A stretch of 6,472 nt of DNA from CBDULX01 sp965368175 (GTDB taxonomy: Bacteria; Pseudomonadota; Gammaproteobacteria; SZUA-229): assembly GCA_965368175.1 (NCBI GenBank), contig CBDULX010000170.1, forward strand, positions 1 through 6,472. The letters are read 5' to 3'. Below the pieces are notes generated by a model. It was not told where the DNA came from and ran no database searches. It saw nothing but the letters and a program-made list of their open reading frames with translations. The stretch's first letter is position 1. Every line of letters begins with the position of its first letter. The translations under genes and the position numbers were made by a program. Shown here in pieces: positions 1 to 5,314 of this stretch.

Positions 1-585
1 CTGTCGCCGGACAGAGGTGACCGAGCAATTGAAATAGGTGCTGTTCGAATCGAACAGGGCAGGATTACCGATCGTTTTCAAAGTCTCATGAATCCGGGTA
101 AACGAATAGATACATTTATCGAAAATTATACGGGTATCACCAATGAAATGTTGAAAGAGGCGGCACCCTGCAAGGAAGTGATGAAGGAGTTTGCCGATTT
201 TATCGAGGACTTTGACCTGGTTGCACACAATGCTTCATTTGACAGTCGCTTTTTGCTGTCAGAATTGCGTCGCATAAGGCGAGTCACCTCAGGTGAGTTT
301 GCATGCTCTATGTTATTGTCACGGCGATTGTATCAGGATGCACCTGATTATAAGCTGGGGACTCTGGTTGAATATCATCATATTCCAAATGATGGGACAT
401 TCCATCGCGCACTTGCAGATGCAGATATGACGGTACATCTCTGGCTTAAAATACTTTCAGATATTACAGAAGAATATCAGATAGAGCAGATCCCATTTCT
501 ACTTATGCAGGAAATTTCCCGTACCAAAAAAGCGTCAGTTCACAGGTTTCTGCAAGACAGGGCCATAAACTACGACACTAATTAA
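1..585 (+). CDS. DnaQ-like DEDDh 3'-5' exonuclease, 5' end cut off by window edge
   Basis: The reading frame is open from base 1, so the gene begins outside the window and the internal ATG at 88 is not the start. About 194 residues are visible. The piece opens with the sequence that normally follows the DxETTG motif in this family (LSPDRGDRAIEIGAV), so only the first metal-binding Asp/Glu motif and a few N-terminal residues seem to be missing. Motif II is HNASFD (visible residues about 76-81), and motif III is H-x4-D (HRALAD, about 135-140), which makes this the DEDDh rather than the DEDDy type. These enzymes remove nucleotides from 3' ends using two metal ions, for proofreading or for DNA/RNA trimming. 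The protein looks like the short stand-alone exonucleases of gammaproteobacteria (about 200 aa) rather than the replicative epsilon subunit, whose C-terminal polymerase-binding tail I cannot recognise here. Cellular substrate unknown. The methyltransferase gene follows after 25 bp. Confidence 0.9.
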   Translation: MSPDRGDRAIEIGAVRIEQGRITDRFQSLMNPGKRIDTFIENYTGITNEMLKEAAPCKEVMKEFADFIEDFDLVAHNASFDSRFLLSELRRIRRVTSGEFACSMLLSRRLYQDAPDYKLGTLVEYHHIPNDGTFHRALADADMTVHLWLKILSDITEEYQIEQIPFLLMQEISRTKKASVHRFLQDRAINYDTN

Positions 586-598
586 TCAGAGGTTCCTT

Positions 599-603
599 AG
601 AGG
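599..603 (+). promoter_or_regulatory. Ribosome binding site fixing the methyltransferase start
   Basis: AGAGG lies 7 nt before the ATG at 611. The next in-frame ATG (623) has no comparable site, so 611 is the better start. Confidence 0.6.
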
Positions 604-610
604 CTGCTTA

Positions 611-1318
611 ATGAATATAATTATGGAACAGATCGATATTAACTGCCCTGAACCAGAAATATACAACCGCCTGTTGTCTCTTGATAACAAACACATCCTG
701 GAGCTGGGCTGTGGCAGTGCTGAGATTACACGCAACATTGCGACTTCCGGTACAGGTCGTAAAATCAGCGCATTTGAAGTAGATAAAATTGCTCATGAGG
801 GCAATCTGCAGATAACGGATTTACCCAACGTTACCTTTGGTCTGGCTGGTGCGCAGGATATTCCGCTGGAAATAGATTCGGTTGATATTGTGTTTATGTT
901 CAAGTCCCTGCATCATGTGCCACTGGAACTTATGGATCAGTCGATGCGTGAGATTCGACGGGTGCTGAAACCTGGTGGGCTGGTGTATATTTCCGAGCCA
1001 GTCTTTGCAGGTGATTTTAACGAAATATTATGTTTATTTCACAATGAAAAAATAGTCCGAGAAGCCGCGTTCAATACAATAAAAAAAGCAGTAGACGAAG
1101 GTTTGTTTAGCCTGGTCGAAGAGATATTTTTTAATTCACCAATGAAATTTGAAAGCTTTTCTGATTTTGAAAATAAAATACTCAATGCCACACATACCCG
1201 CCATGTACTCAGTGAGGCGGTGTATGGGCAGGTCAAGCAGGGCTTTGAGCGTCACCTTGGTGATGATGGTGCGCACTTTTTAATGCCAGTTCGAGTTGAC
1301 TTATTGCAGTGCCTATAG
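611..1318 (+). CDS. Class I SAM-dependent methyltransferase, substrate unknown
   Basis: A 235-aa cytosolic protein with a Rossmann-type methyltransferase core. Motif I is ILELGCGSAEIT (residues 29-40), the SAM-binding glycine loop. The acidic residue at the end of strand beta2 is in AFEVD (54-58). Motif IV is around VDIVFMFKSLHHV (91-103), and the post-motif RRVLKPGGLVYISEP (116-130) is typical of the Methyltransf_11/UbiE-like group. The C-terminal third (about 135-235) is helical, lacks any motif I know and probably forms the substrate side. The ATG at 611 is preferred over the in-frame ATG at 623 because AGAGG at 599-603 sits 7 nt upstream of it. The gap to the exonuclease gene is 25 bp with no obvious promoter, so the two may be co-transcribed. 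The stretch coding for residues about 135-190 is clearly more A+T-rich than the rest of the gene. The fold assignment is firm; the methylated molecule cannot be told from sequence. Confidence 0.87.
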   Translation: MNIIMEQIDINCPEPEIYNRLLSLDNKHILELGCGSAEITRNIATSGTGRKISAFEVDKIAHEGNLQITDLPNVTFGLAGAQDIPLEIDSVDIVFMFKSLHHVPLELMDQSMREIRRVLKPGGLVYISEPVFAGDFNEILCLFHNEKIVREAAFNTIKKAVDEGLFSLVEEIFFNSPMKFESFSDFENKILNATHTRHVLSEAVYGQVKQGFERHLGDDGAHFLMPVRVDLLQCL

Positions 1319-1458
1319 CAGGGATTATTCTGTTAAAAGCCGTCTGGCCACGGTTGAGCGAGGTCATTATTTTCACTAAGGAACTTTATTTATCATTGGT
1401 TTTTTAGCAGATAACCTGACGTTCAGCACGTGTGATTATTTTTCTGTGCAGGTTTCGT

Positions 1459-2541
1459 ATGAGTGAACATCATTCCGTCATTATAATTGGTGCTGGCTTA
1501 AGTGGCCTGTATACAGCCTGGCGACTGCAGCAAAAAAAACAGGATGTTGTTTTACTGGAGGCGCGTGAGCGAACCGGTGGTCGCATTTTATCATCCTGTA
1601 TCGACGATCAGGGTGATGCCTGTGTTGATCTGGGCCCTGCCTGGTTATGGCCACAGTTACAGCCCAGGCTTCAGAAGCTGATAGCTGAGTTTGATGTTAA
1701 ATTGTTTAAACAGTTTACCAGCGGTGAGATACTCTATGAGCAGAATGCCAGTATCATAGAACGCCATTCTGGACCGTCATCGCATAATCAATCTTATCGG
1801 GTAGCGGGTGGCAGTCGAACAATCACCGACGCATTACAGGCCCGTCTACCCACATCATCTATTCATTTGAATACACAGGTAACATCAATTAACCAGCTTC
1901 CAATGACTATTCAGGCAATGCGGAATGGTTTGCCTTATGTGTATTCTGCAGACAAAGTCATTTTCGCTTTACCGCCACGTATCAGTTGCCAGTCGATTGA
2001 ATTTACACCACCCCTGAATGATGAGCTGTTGCAGTTATGGAAAAGCACTCCAACCTGGATGGCCGGCCATTGCAAGATGGTTTTTGTTTATGACAGGGCA
2101 TTCTGGCGAGAACAGAACTTATCCGGTGAAGTATTTAGCCGGCATGGACCACTGACAGAAATATATGATGGCTCACCCGCCAATGAAGCTTATTACGCAC
2201 TTACTGCATTTGTTGGTTTAACTGCACAGCAACGTCAGCAAGTTCAGCAGGAGCAGTTAATTGAATCATGTCTGGCCCAGTTGCATCGATTATTCGGCGA
2301 GATCAGTCGCAATGTTAAAGATATTCAGATTAAAGACTGGAGTACAGATAGATTCACTACTACAGACATTGATTTAAATTCAATGGCTCATCATCCTCAA
2401 TATCCCGACTCCGCCGAACGTAGTTTCTGGAACAATCAGATTATACTGGCGGGTACGGAAACTGCACGTGAGCATGGGGGCTATCTTGAAGGGGCACTTG
2501 AAAGTGCAGATGAGGCGCTTTCTATATTACATAATAAATAA
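1459..2541 (+). CDS. FAD-dependent amine oxidase family protein (flavin monoamine oxidase-like), short form
   Basis: A 360-aa flavoprotein of the amine-oxidase/protoporphyrinogen-oxidase superfamily. Counting from the ATG at 1459, the dinucleotide-binding motif is IIIGAGLSGLYTAWRL (8-23), followed by the ribose-binding Glu in LLEAR (32-36) and the family signature RTGGR (38-42). K206 in HCKMVFVY matches the position of the Lys that contacts flavin N5 through water in many members. The C-terminal FAD motif is LAGTETAREHGGYLEGALESADEA (330-353). No Cys occupies the covalent-flavin position, so FAD is probably non-covalent. Members oxidise amines or other C-N/C-C bonds to give H2O2, or act as desaturases; the substrate is not predictable. 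It is shorter than typical bacterial monoamine oxidases (about 420-500 aa), mostly in the substrate domain. An upstream GTG at 1432 would add nine hydrophobic residues, but 1459 gives the usual family N-terminus and has CAGG 6 nt upstream. It is transcribed convergently with the DUF393 gene. Confidence 0.87.
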   Translation: MSEHHSVIIIGAGLSGLYTAWRLQQKKQDVVLLEARERTGGRILSSCIDDQGDACVDLGPAWLWPQLQPRLQKLIAEFDVKLFKQFTSGEILYEQNASIIERHSGPSSHNQSYRVAGGSRTITDALQARLPTSSIHLNTQVTSINQLPMTIQAMRNGLPYVYSADKVIFALPPRISCQSIEFTPPLNDELLQLWKSTPTWMAGHCKMVFVYDRAFWREQNLSGEVFSRHGPLTEIYDGSPANEAYYALTAFVGLTAQQRQQVQQEQLIESCLAQLHRLFGEISRNVKDIQIKDWSTDRFTTTDIDLNSMAHHPQYPDSAERSFWNNQIILAGTETAREHGGYLEGALESADEALSILHNK

Positions 2542-2620
2542 ACGGCCAATAAATTTCAGGGGTGTAGAATAATAAGATTTAATTATTTTAGAGTTCCCGT
2601 TTATTACATACAGCTTTATG

Positions 2621-3019
2621 TTACAGGTTTTTACCATTATCAAGTGTGCAACTGCTGCAGCGGGATTTGCCGGTAAACAGGTAGGAAATACCATAGCGGT
2701 AGCGGGCAAATAACAGGTAGATGCTATCGGCAATAATTCTTAAAACAGGCCATCGCAGAAGTACCAGCCACTTATGTTTTCCCACCATCGACCAGGCTCT
2801 GTAAGTTACATCGAGTCCCAGTAAAACTTCACCAGAATCTAACTGGCCATGCAAAATCTTGTTGGCCTGCACCTTATTGATGTGTGGATAACGCTGGTTA
2901 AAGTCTTCATCATTGATATTGGCAAATTCAAGTCGACCTGCTTTATTATTAGTTTTTAACTGACGCATTTCTGCAAGACAAAGCGGGCATTGGCTGTCGT
3001 AAAATATAGTCAGTTTCAT
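2621..3019 (-). CDS. DCC/DUF393 family thiol-disulfide oxidoreductase-like protein
   Basis: A 132-aa protein with the DUF393 (DCC) family signature at its N-terminus: FYDSQCPLC (residues 6-14), matching the family pattern YDGxCxxC with Ser in place of Gly. C11 and C14 form a CxxC pair at the start of the first helix of a thioredoxin-like fold. A hydrophobic stretch around 84-105 (WLVLLRWPVL onward) is typical of the family and may associate with membrane. A second CxxC (C121, C124) lies near the C-terminus. The family is annotated as thiol-disulfide oxidoreductase by motif, but its reaction is not established. DUF393 genes often occur beside photolyase and B12-dependent MerR regulator genes in gammaproteobacteria, which fits the nearby CarH-like gene. 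The start is supported by AAGGAA on the minus strand (3031-3036), 11 nt from the ATG. It is the last gene of the leftward set, 46 bp after the Cys-rich protein gene, and ends 79 bp from the convergent oxidase gene. Confidence 0.88.
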   Translation of the reverse strand: MKLTIFYDSQCPLCLAEMRQLKTNNKAGRLEFANINDEDFNQRYPHINKVQANKILHGQLDSGEVLLGLDVTYRAWSMVGKHKWLVLLRWPVLRIIADSIYLLFARYRYGISYLFTGKSRCSSCTLDNGKNL

Positions 3020-3065
3020 GGTGTTATGACTTCCTTAAGTATCTTCAATGGCAGCTCTTTTAATT

Positions 3066-3224
3066 TTAAACTAGAGTCTTCAAGCGCCAGGGTTTGCCGC
3101 CACAACGACCATAGTTGCTGCAATTTTGCGTACAACCTCTACAGGGCAATGTCTGCTGCCTGTCTTTAATGCTCATGTCGGCAACGACTTTGTCAGGCTT
3201 TTTCCTGTTGGTGTTATGAATCAT
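3066..3224 (-). CDS. Very small cysteine-rich protein of unknown function
   Basis: The C-terminal 25 or so residues carry a compact four-cysteine pattern: LPCRGCTQNC then SNYGRCGGKPWRL, that is C-x2-C-x3-C-x5-C followed by GGKPWRL. Such spacing suits binding of one Zn or Fe-S cluster, but no known family can be named with certainty. The start is not settled. ATG at 3224 gives 52 aa with a basic N-terminus, ATG at 3176 gives 36 aa, and a GTG at 3284 would give 72 aa but lies inside a long inverted repeat. None has a good ribosome-binding site. Cys-rich small open frames can arise by chance, but the dense Cys block, the ordered aromatic/basic tail and the place between two co-directional genes argue for a real gene. 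It reads into the DUF393 gene 46 bp downstream, another protein with Cys pairs, so a linked redox or metal role is possible. Confidence 0.55.
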   Translation of the reverse strand: MIHNTNRKKPDKVVADMSIKDRQQTLPCRGCTQNCSNYGRCGGKPWRLKTLV

Positions 3225-3275
3225 TAGGGATTTGTCAGTTAAGGTCGGCGGTGTGCACTCAGGTTCTGCGCCAGC

Positions 3276-3323
3276 AGGCATCACTCAGCTTCGTGTTACG
3301 AGTTAATGAGCTGAGTGATGCCT
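3276..3323. repeat. Perfect 15-bp inverted repeat (long hairpin) between two small genes
   Basis: The arms are AGGCATCACTCAGCT at 3276-3290 and its exact reverse complement at 3309-3323, separated by 18 nt. The loop can form a further small hairpin (TCGT at 3291-3294 with ACGA at 3298-3301). It starts 13 bp past the stop codon of the 54-aa gene, in the direction of leftward transcription. Transcribed leftward, the stem is followed by GCTGGCGC and not by a U-run, so it is not a standard intrinsic terminator. Transcribed rightward, a T5 run follows only after 9 nt (3333-3337). It could be an attenuator, an mRNA-processing or stabilising element, or a small palindromic repeat. Confidence 0.75.
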
Positions 3324-3335
3324 TAGAACTGGTTT

Positions 3336-3500
3336 TTAACCTTCGTCGATTCCACTATCTATTGGGTTGTGAATAATATCGTGCAACCTGCTGCCGGGTA
3401 CAACAGATGACAGGACTTCAATATCTTCCTGTTCAGCAGCTCGTATAGCCTCATCGTAAAACTTCTCAGTAGCAAGAATTTGCAGTTCGTAGTCACTCAT
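3336..3500 (-). CDS. 54-aa protein of unknown function, first gene of leftward unit
   Basis: A small acidic protein starting MSDYELQILATEKF and ending NPIDSGIDEG. The first 30 or so residues look helical (YDEAIRAAEQEDIEVL), and the rest is a short tail with no Cys and no membrane segment. I do not recognise a family. The start at 3500 is chosen because GGAGA on the minus strand (3507-3511) lies 6 nt before this ATG. An in-frame ATG at 3524 would add eight residues (MTTLWRTA) but has no ribosome-binding site. The gene lies directly behind a strong divergent promoter whose -35 region is covered by the CarH-like operator palindrome, so it is probably the first gene expressed when the repressor leaves the DNA. 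Its position suggests a role in the same light or oxidative-stress response; that is inference from context only. Confidence 0.68.
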   Translation of the reverse strand: MSDYELQILATEKFYDEAIRAAEQEDIEVLSSVVPGSRLHDIIHNPIDSGIDEG

Positions 3501-3506
3501 AGCAGT

Positions 3507-3511
3507 TCTCC
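3507..3511 (-). promoter_or_regulatory. Ribosome binding site fixing the 54-aa gene start
   Basis: The minus strand reads GGAGA, 6 nt before the ATG at 3500. This favours 3500 over the upstream in-frame ATG at 3524. Confidence 0.6.
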
Positions 3512-3531
3512 AGAGGGTAGTCATTTAGGGT

Positions 3532-3553
3532 ATGAGCCTTTTCGAATGCTCAT
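3532..3553 (-). other. Possible 5'-leader hairpin of the leftward transcript
   Basis: ATGAGC at 3532-3537 and GCTCAT at 3548-3553 are exact reverse complements with a 10-nt loop. The predicted leftward start site, about 7 nt past the -10 box at 3560-3565, falls at about 3553, so the stem would sit at the very 5' end of the mRNA. Such end-stems can stabilise mRNA, but a 6-bp repeat can also be chance. Confidence 0.35.
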
Positions 3554-3559
3554 GGTGTA

Positions 3560-3587
3560 ATTATACATAAGAAAATTCTTTTGTCTA
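3560..3587 (-). promoter_or_regulatory. Sigma70-type promoter for the leftward gene set
   Basis: On the minus strand the -35 box is TAGACA (3582-3587, one mismatch to TTGACA), the spacer is 16 nt, and the -10 box is a perfect TATAAT (3560-3565). The predicted start is near 3553, giving a leader of about 50 nt before the ATG at 3500. The -35 box lies wholly inside the palindrome at 3579-3595, which suggests repression by a protein bound there. Confidence 0.65.
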
Positions 3588-3595
3588 GGACAAAA
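3579..3595. promoter_or_regulatory. Operator palindrome, probable binding site of the adjacent CarH/LitR-like regulator
   Basis: TTTTGTC-TAG-GACAAAA is a perfect 7-bp inverted repeat with a 3-bp centre. It covers the -35 box of the rightward promoter (3581-3586) and that of the leftward promoter (3582-3587), so one bound protein could block RNA polymerase at both. MerR-type proteins bind inverted repeats, and CarH/LitR members repress by covering promoter elements including their own. The assignment to the 3635 gene product is inference from position; CarH tetramers usually contact a longer stretch, so half-sites may extend toward TGTGTTA (3596-3602). Confidence 0.62.
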
Positions 3596-3609
3596 TGTGT
3601 TATTATTAT
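3581..3609 (+). promoter_or_regulatory. Sigma70-type promoter for the CarH/LitR-like regulator gene
   Basis: The -35 box is TTGTCT (3581-3586), the spacer is 17 nt, and the -10 box is TATTAT (3604-3609). The predicted start is near 3616, giving a short leader of about 19 nt. The normal 17-nt spacer differs from the stretched 19-20 nt spacers that MerR-type activators act on, and fits a repressor model. The -35 box is inside the operator palindrome, implying autorepression. Confidence 0.62.
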
Positions 3610-3634
3610 ATTTAATTAATTTAGGTGATACTGG

Positions 3635-4510
3635 ATGGCTAAAAAAGACGGGCTTTATTCGATAGGTGCTGTTGAGCGTGATACCGGCATAGGGCGCGAT
3701 ACGCTGCGGATCTGGGAGCGACGTTACGGCTTTCCTGAACCAGTTCGCAATGAAAAGGGAGAGCGAATATATTCAGAAATGCAGCTCAGGCGTTTGCAGC
3801 GGATCCGACGCCTGCTGGATCAGGGTATGCGCCCGGGTAAACTATTGCCCCTCAGTGAAGACGCCCTGGATGAGCTCGAAGTCAGCCTGAGACCTGACAG
3901 GCTGCAGGAACTGGATGACCTAAGCAGCGAGATACTTGAGGCTGTCCGTTCTGCAGATGCTGGACGGGTCGAAATCCTGTTAAGAGAGCAATTTGAAAAG
4001 CAGGGTATGAAGGGATTTATACTGCAAACGTTGGTTCCATTGCTCAGTATGGTCGGTGAACTCTGGGCCGGTGGCAGTTTACAGATATTCCAGGAGCACT
4101 TTTTGTCTGATCAACTGGTTCGTTTTCTGAATGTGGAAATAGCCAAAATGCAAAAAAGCCAGAGCAAACCCAGGGTTTTGCTGGCGACCCTTCCCGGTGA
4201 GGAGCATACCCTGGGTCTGTTAATGCTGGCTGCGATGCTGTCATCCCAGGGCATTTCAGCTATTAATCTCGGTGGCGAGATTCCAATGGACCAGATTAGC
4301 CAGGCAGTAGAACAGTTTCAAGTTGATATCGTAGGTATTACATTTAGCGGGGCGTACCAGTACAAGAATATTCGCCCACATTTAGTCGAGCTTCGTGAGC
4401 TGATACCAGATGATATCGATATCTGGACAGGTGGGGAAGGGGTACACCGTTTACGTAAATTACCAATCGGCGTGAGGAAATTTAATTCGCTGGAAAACTA
4501 TCCCCTGTAA
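3635..4510 (+). CDS. MerR-family adenosylcobalamin-dependent transcriptional regulator (CarH/LitR-like photoreceptor)
   Basis: A 291-aa regulator with three parts. Residues 7-75 are a MerR winged helix (TLRIWERRYGFPEP at 23-36). Residues about 95-175 form the helical bundle that caps the cofactor. Residues about 178-285 are a B12-binding Rossmann domain. The capping motif W-x9-E-H is intact (W144, E154, H155). The lower-ligand motif ExHxxG is intact (E189, H191, G194), and the later B12-domain elements are SGA (238-240) and GG (266-267). In CarH/LitR proteins, adenosylcobalamin holds a DNA-bound tetramer in the dark; light breaks the Co-C bond and releases the DNA, switching on photoprotective genes. 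Thermus CarH has a His directly after the capping Trp that ligates cobalt after illumination; here that residue is A145. AGGTGA (3623-3628) lies 6 nt before the ATG. The gene is divergent from the small-gene/DUF393 set and shares an operator with it. The family call is very strong; light sensing is inferred from motifs. Confidence 0.93.
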   Translation: MAKKDGLYSIGAVERDTGIGRDTLRIWERRYGFPEPVRNEKGERIYSEMQLRRLQRIRRLLDQGMRPGKLLPLSEDALDELEVSLRPDRLQELDDLSSEILEAVRSADAGRVEILLREQFEKQGMKGFILQTLVPLLSMVGELWAGGSLQIFQEHFLSDQLVRFLNVEIAKMQKSQSKPRVLLATLPGEEHTLGLLMLAAMLSSQGISAINLGGEIPMDQISQAVEQFQVDIVGITFSGAYQYKNIRPHLVELRELIPDDIDIWTGGEGVHRLRKLPIGVRKFNSLENYPL

Positions 4511-4669
4511 TCGTTTTGAGCAGTTATGACAGGCGAGTTGTTGGTGATAGAAAGCTTGAAAATATGACAGATGTAATATCATAGGTCCCAGGTGAAGTTA
4601 TGGATGAGGCGTAAATGAAGCAATGTTTAGTTTATGTTTAAGAAGAGAACTCAATGAGGTAACAGCACG

Positions 4670-5215
4670 ATGAAAAATATTTATTTTTTGCTTGCATTAC
4701 TTATTAGCACAGAGGCTTTCGCAAAAGAATGTTCTCCGCAAATGAGTTTTAATCCTGGAGTAATCAACGAAAACACCTTGATAAATTTCTGCGAGAGATA
4801 TCAGGGAGAAGTCATCCTGATTGTGAATACTGCCAGTAAGTGTGTATACACTGATCAGCACCGTGCGTTAGAGCAACTATACAGTGAATACAGGCATGAG
4901 GGCTTTGCTATACTCGATTTTCCTTCAAGTTATTTCTACCAGCAGGAGTCGGCAGAGGAAGAGCAGATTAAAAGATTCAGCAGACTAACCTATGGAGTTG
5001 AGTATCCGATGTTTGCTAAATCTCATGTATTCGAGTGGAATGCGAATCCTTTTTATACTGAACTTGCAGGTGCATCGGGAAACGACCCGAAATGGAATTT
5101 TCATAAATATCTGATTGCTCGCAAGAGTGAACTGGTGACTGATTATGCAGGTACCATAGACCCGGTGGACGAATTATTTATACAGGAAATGAGGGATCAG
5201 GTTCGGAGATTTTAG
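4670..5215 (+). CDS. Exported glutathione-peroxidase-family protein lacking the resolving cysteine
   Basis: A 181-aa protein with a signal peptide: a Lys near the start, a hydrophobic core (FLLALLIST) and a cleavage site after AFA (residue 18), so the mature form should be periplasmic. The fold is glutathione peroxidase. The peroxidatic Cys is C58 in NTASKCVYT, the catalytic Gln is Q91/Q92 in FYQQES, and Trp/Asn are W142/N143 in KWNFHKYL, completing the Cys-Gln-Trp-Asn tetrad. Most bacterial members are thioredoxin-dependent and carry a second, resolving Cys before YGVxFP; here it is Ser (S104 in RFSRLTYGVEYP). The Cys of the usual FPCNQFG motif is also Ser (S86). Two unusual Cys residues, C21 and C41, lie before the active site and might replace it. 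It reduces H2O2 or lipid peroxides in principle; the electron donor is unknown. GAGG at 4656-4659 lies 10 nt before the ATG. The 159-bp gap from the regulator gene leaves room for its own promoter. Confidence 0.87.
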   Translation: MKNIYFLLALLISTEAFAKECSPQMSFNPGVINENTLINFCERYQGEVILIVNTASKCVYTDQHRALEQLYSEYRHEGFAILDFPSSYFYQQESAEEEQIKRFSRLTYGVEYPMFAKSHVFEWNANPFYTELAGASGNDPKWNFHKYLIARKSELVTDYAGTIDPVDELFIQEMRDQVRRF

Positions 5216-5301
5216 CTAGTTAGCTCGAGCAGTCGTGAAATCAATGATTAAGTCTGGTTGTAGCAGGCTAAGCTAAAAGTGTTCAGTTTTTTCATGAAGT
5301 G

Positions 5302-5307
5302 AGGAGG
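5302..5307 (+). promoter_or_regulatory. Consensus ribosome binding site
   Basis: A perfect AGGAGG lies 7 nt before the ATG at 5315. It is the best Shine-Dalgarno site in the window and a strong argument that the small frame at 5315-5506 is translated. Confidence 0.75.
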
Positions 5308-5314
5308 AATAGTT

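Noticed and set aside
608..796. Minus-strand open frame opposite the methyltransferase gene
   Set aside because: It lies wholly inside a clear plus-strand enzyme gene, has no SD and no family motif; a shadow frame.
1039..1236. Minus-strand open frame opposite the methyltransferase C-terminal region
   Set aside because: Shadow of the A+T-rich part of the real gene, without SD or motif.
1319..1458. Promoter or operator copy upstream of the amine oxidase gene
   Set aside because: No convincing -35/-10 pair and no TTTTGTC/GACAAAA palindrome is visible, so control by the CarH-like protein cannot be claimed there.
2542..2620. A+T-rich repeat (AATAAT with ATTATT) between the convergent genes as a bidirectional terminator
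   Set aside because: The stem is only 6 A/T pairs and would be unstable; no GC-rich stem with a T-run is present.
2527..2733. Minus-strand open frame overlapping the end of DUF393
   Set aside because: Overlaps the confident DUF393 gene in another frame and runs into the convergent oxidase gene; no motif.
4044..4244. Minus-strand open frame inside the CarH-like gene
   Set aside because: Opposite the conserved W-x9-EH and ExHxxG coding region; a shadow frame.
5210..5278. TTTTAGCT / AGCTAAAA inverted repeat after the peroxidase stop, followed by a T6 run at about 5287-5292
   Set aside because: Arms are 8 bp, A/T-rich and 53 nt apart, and the T-run is not adjacent to the stem, so a terminator is not convincing.
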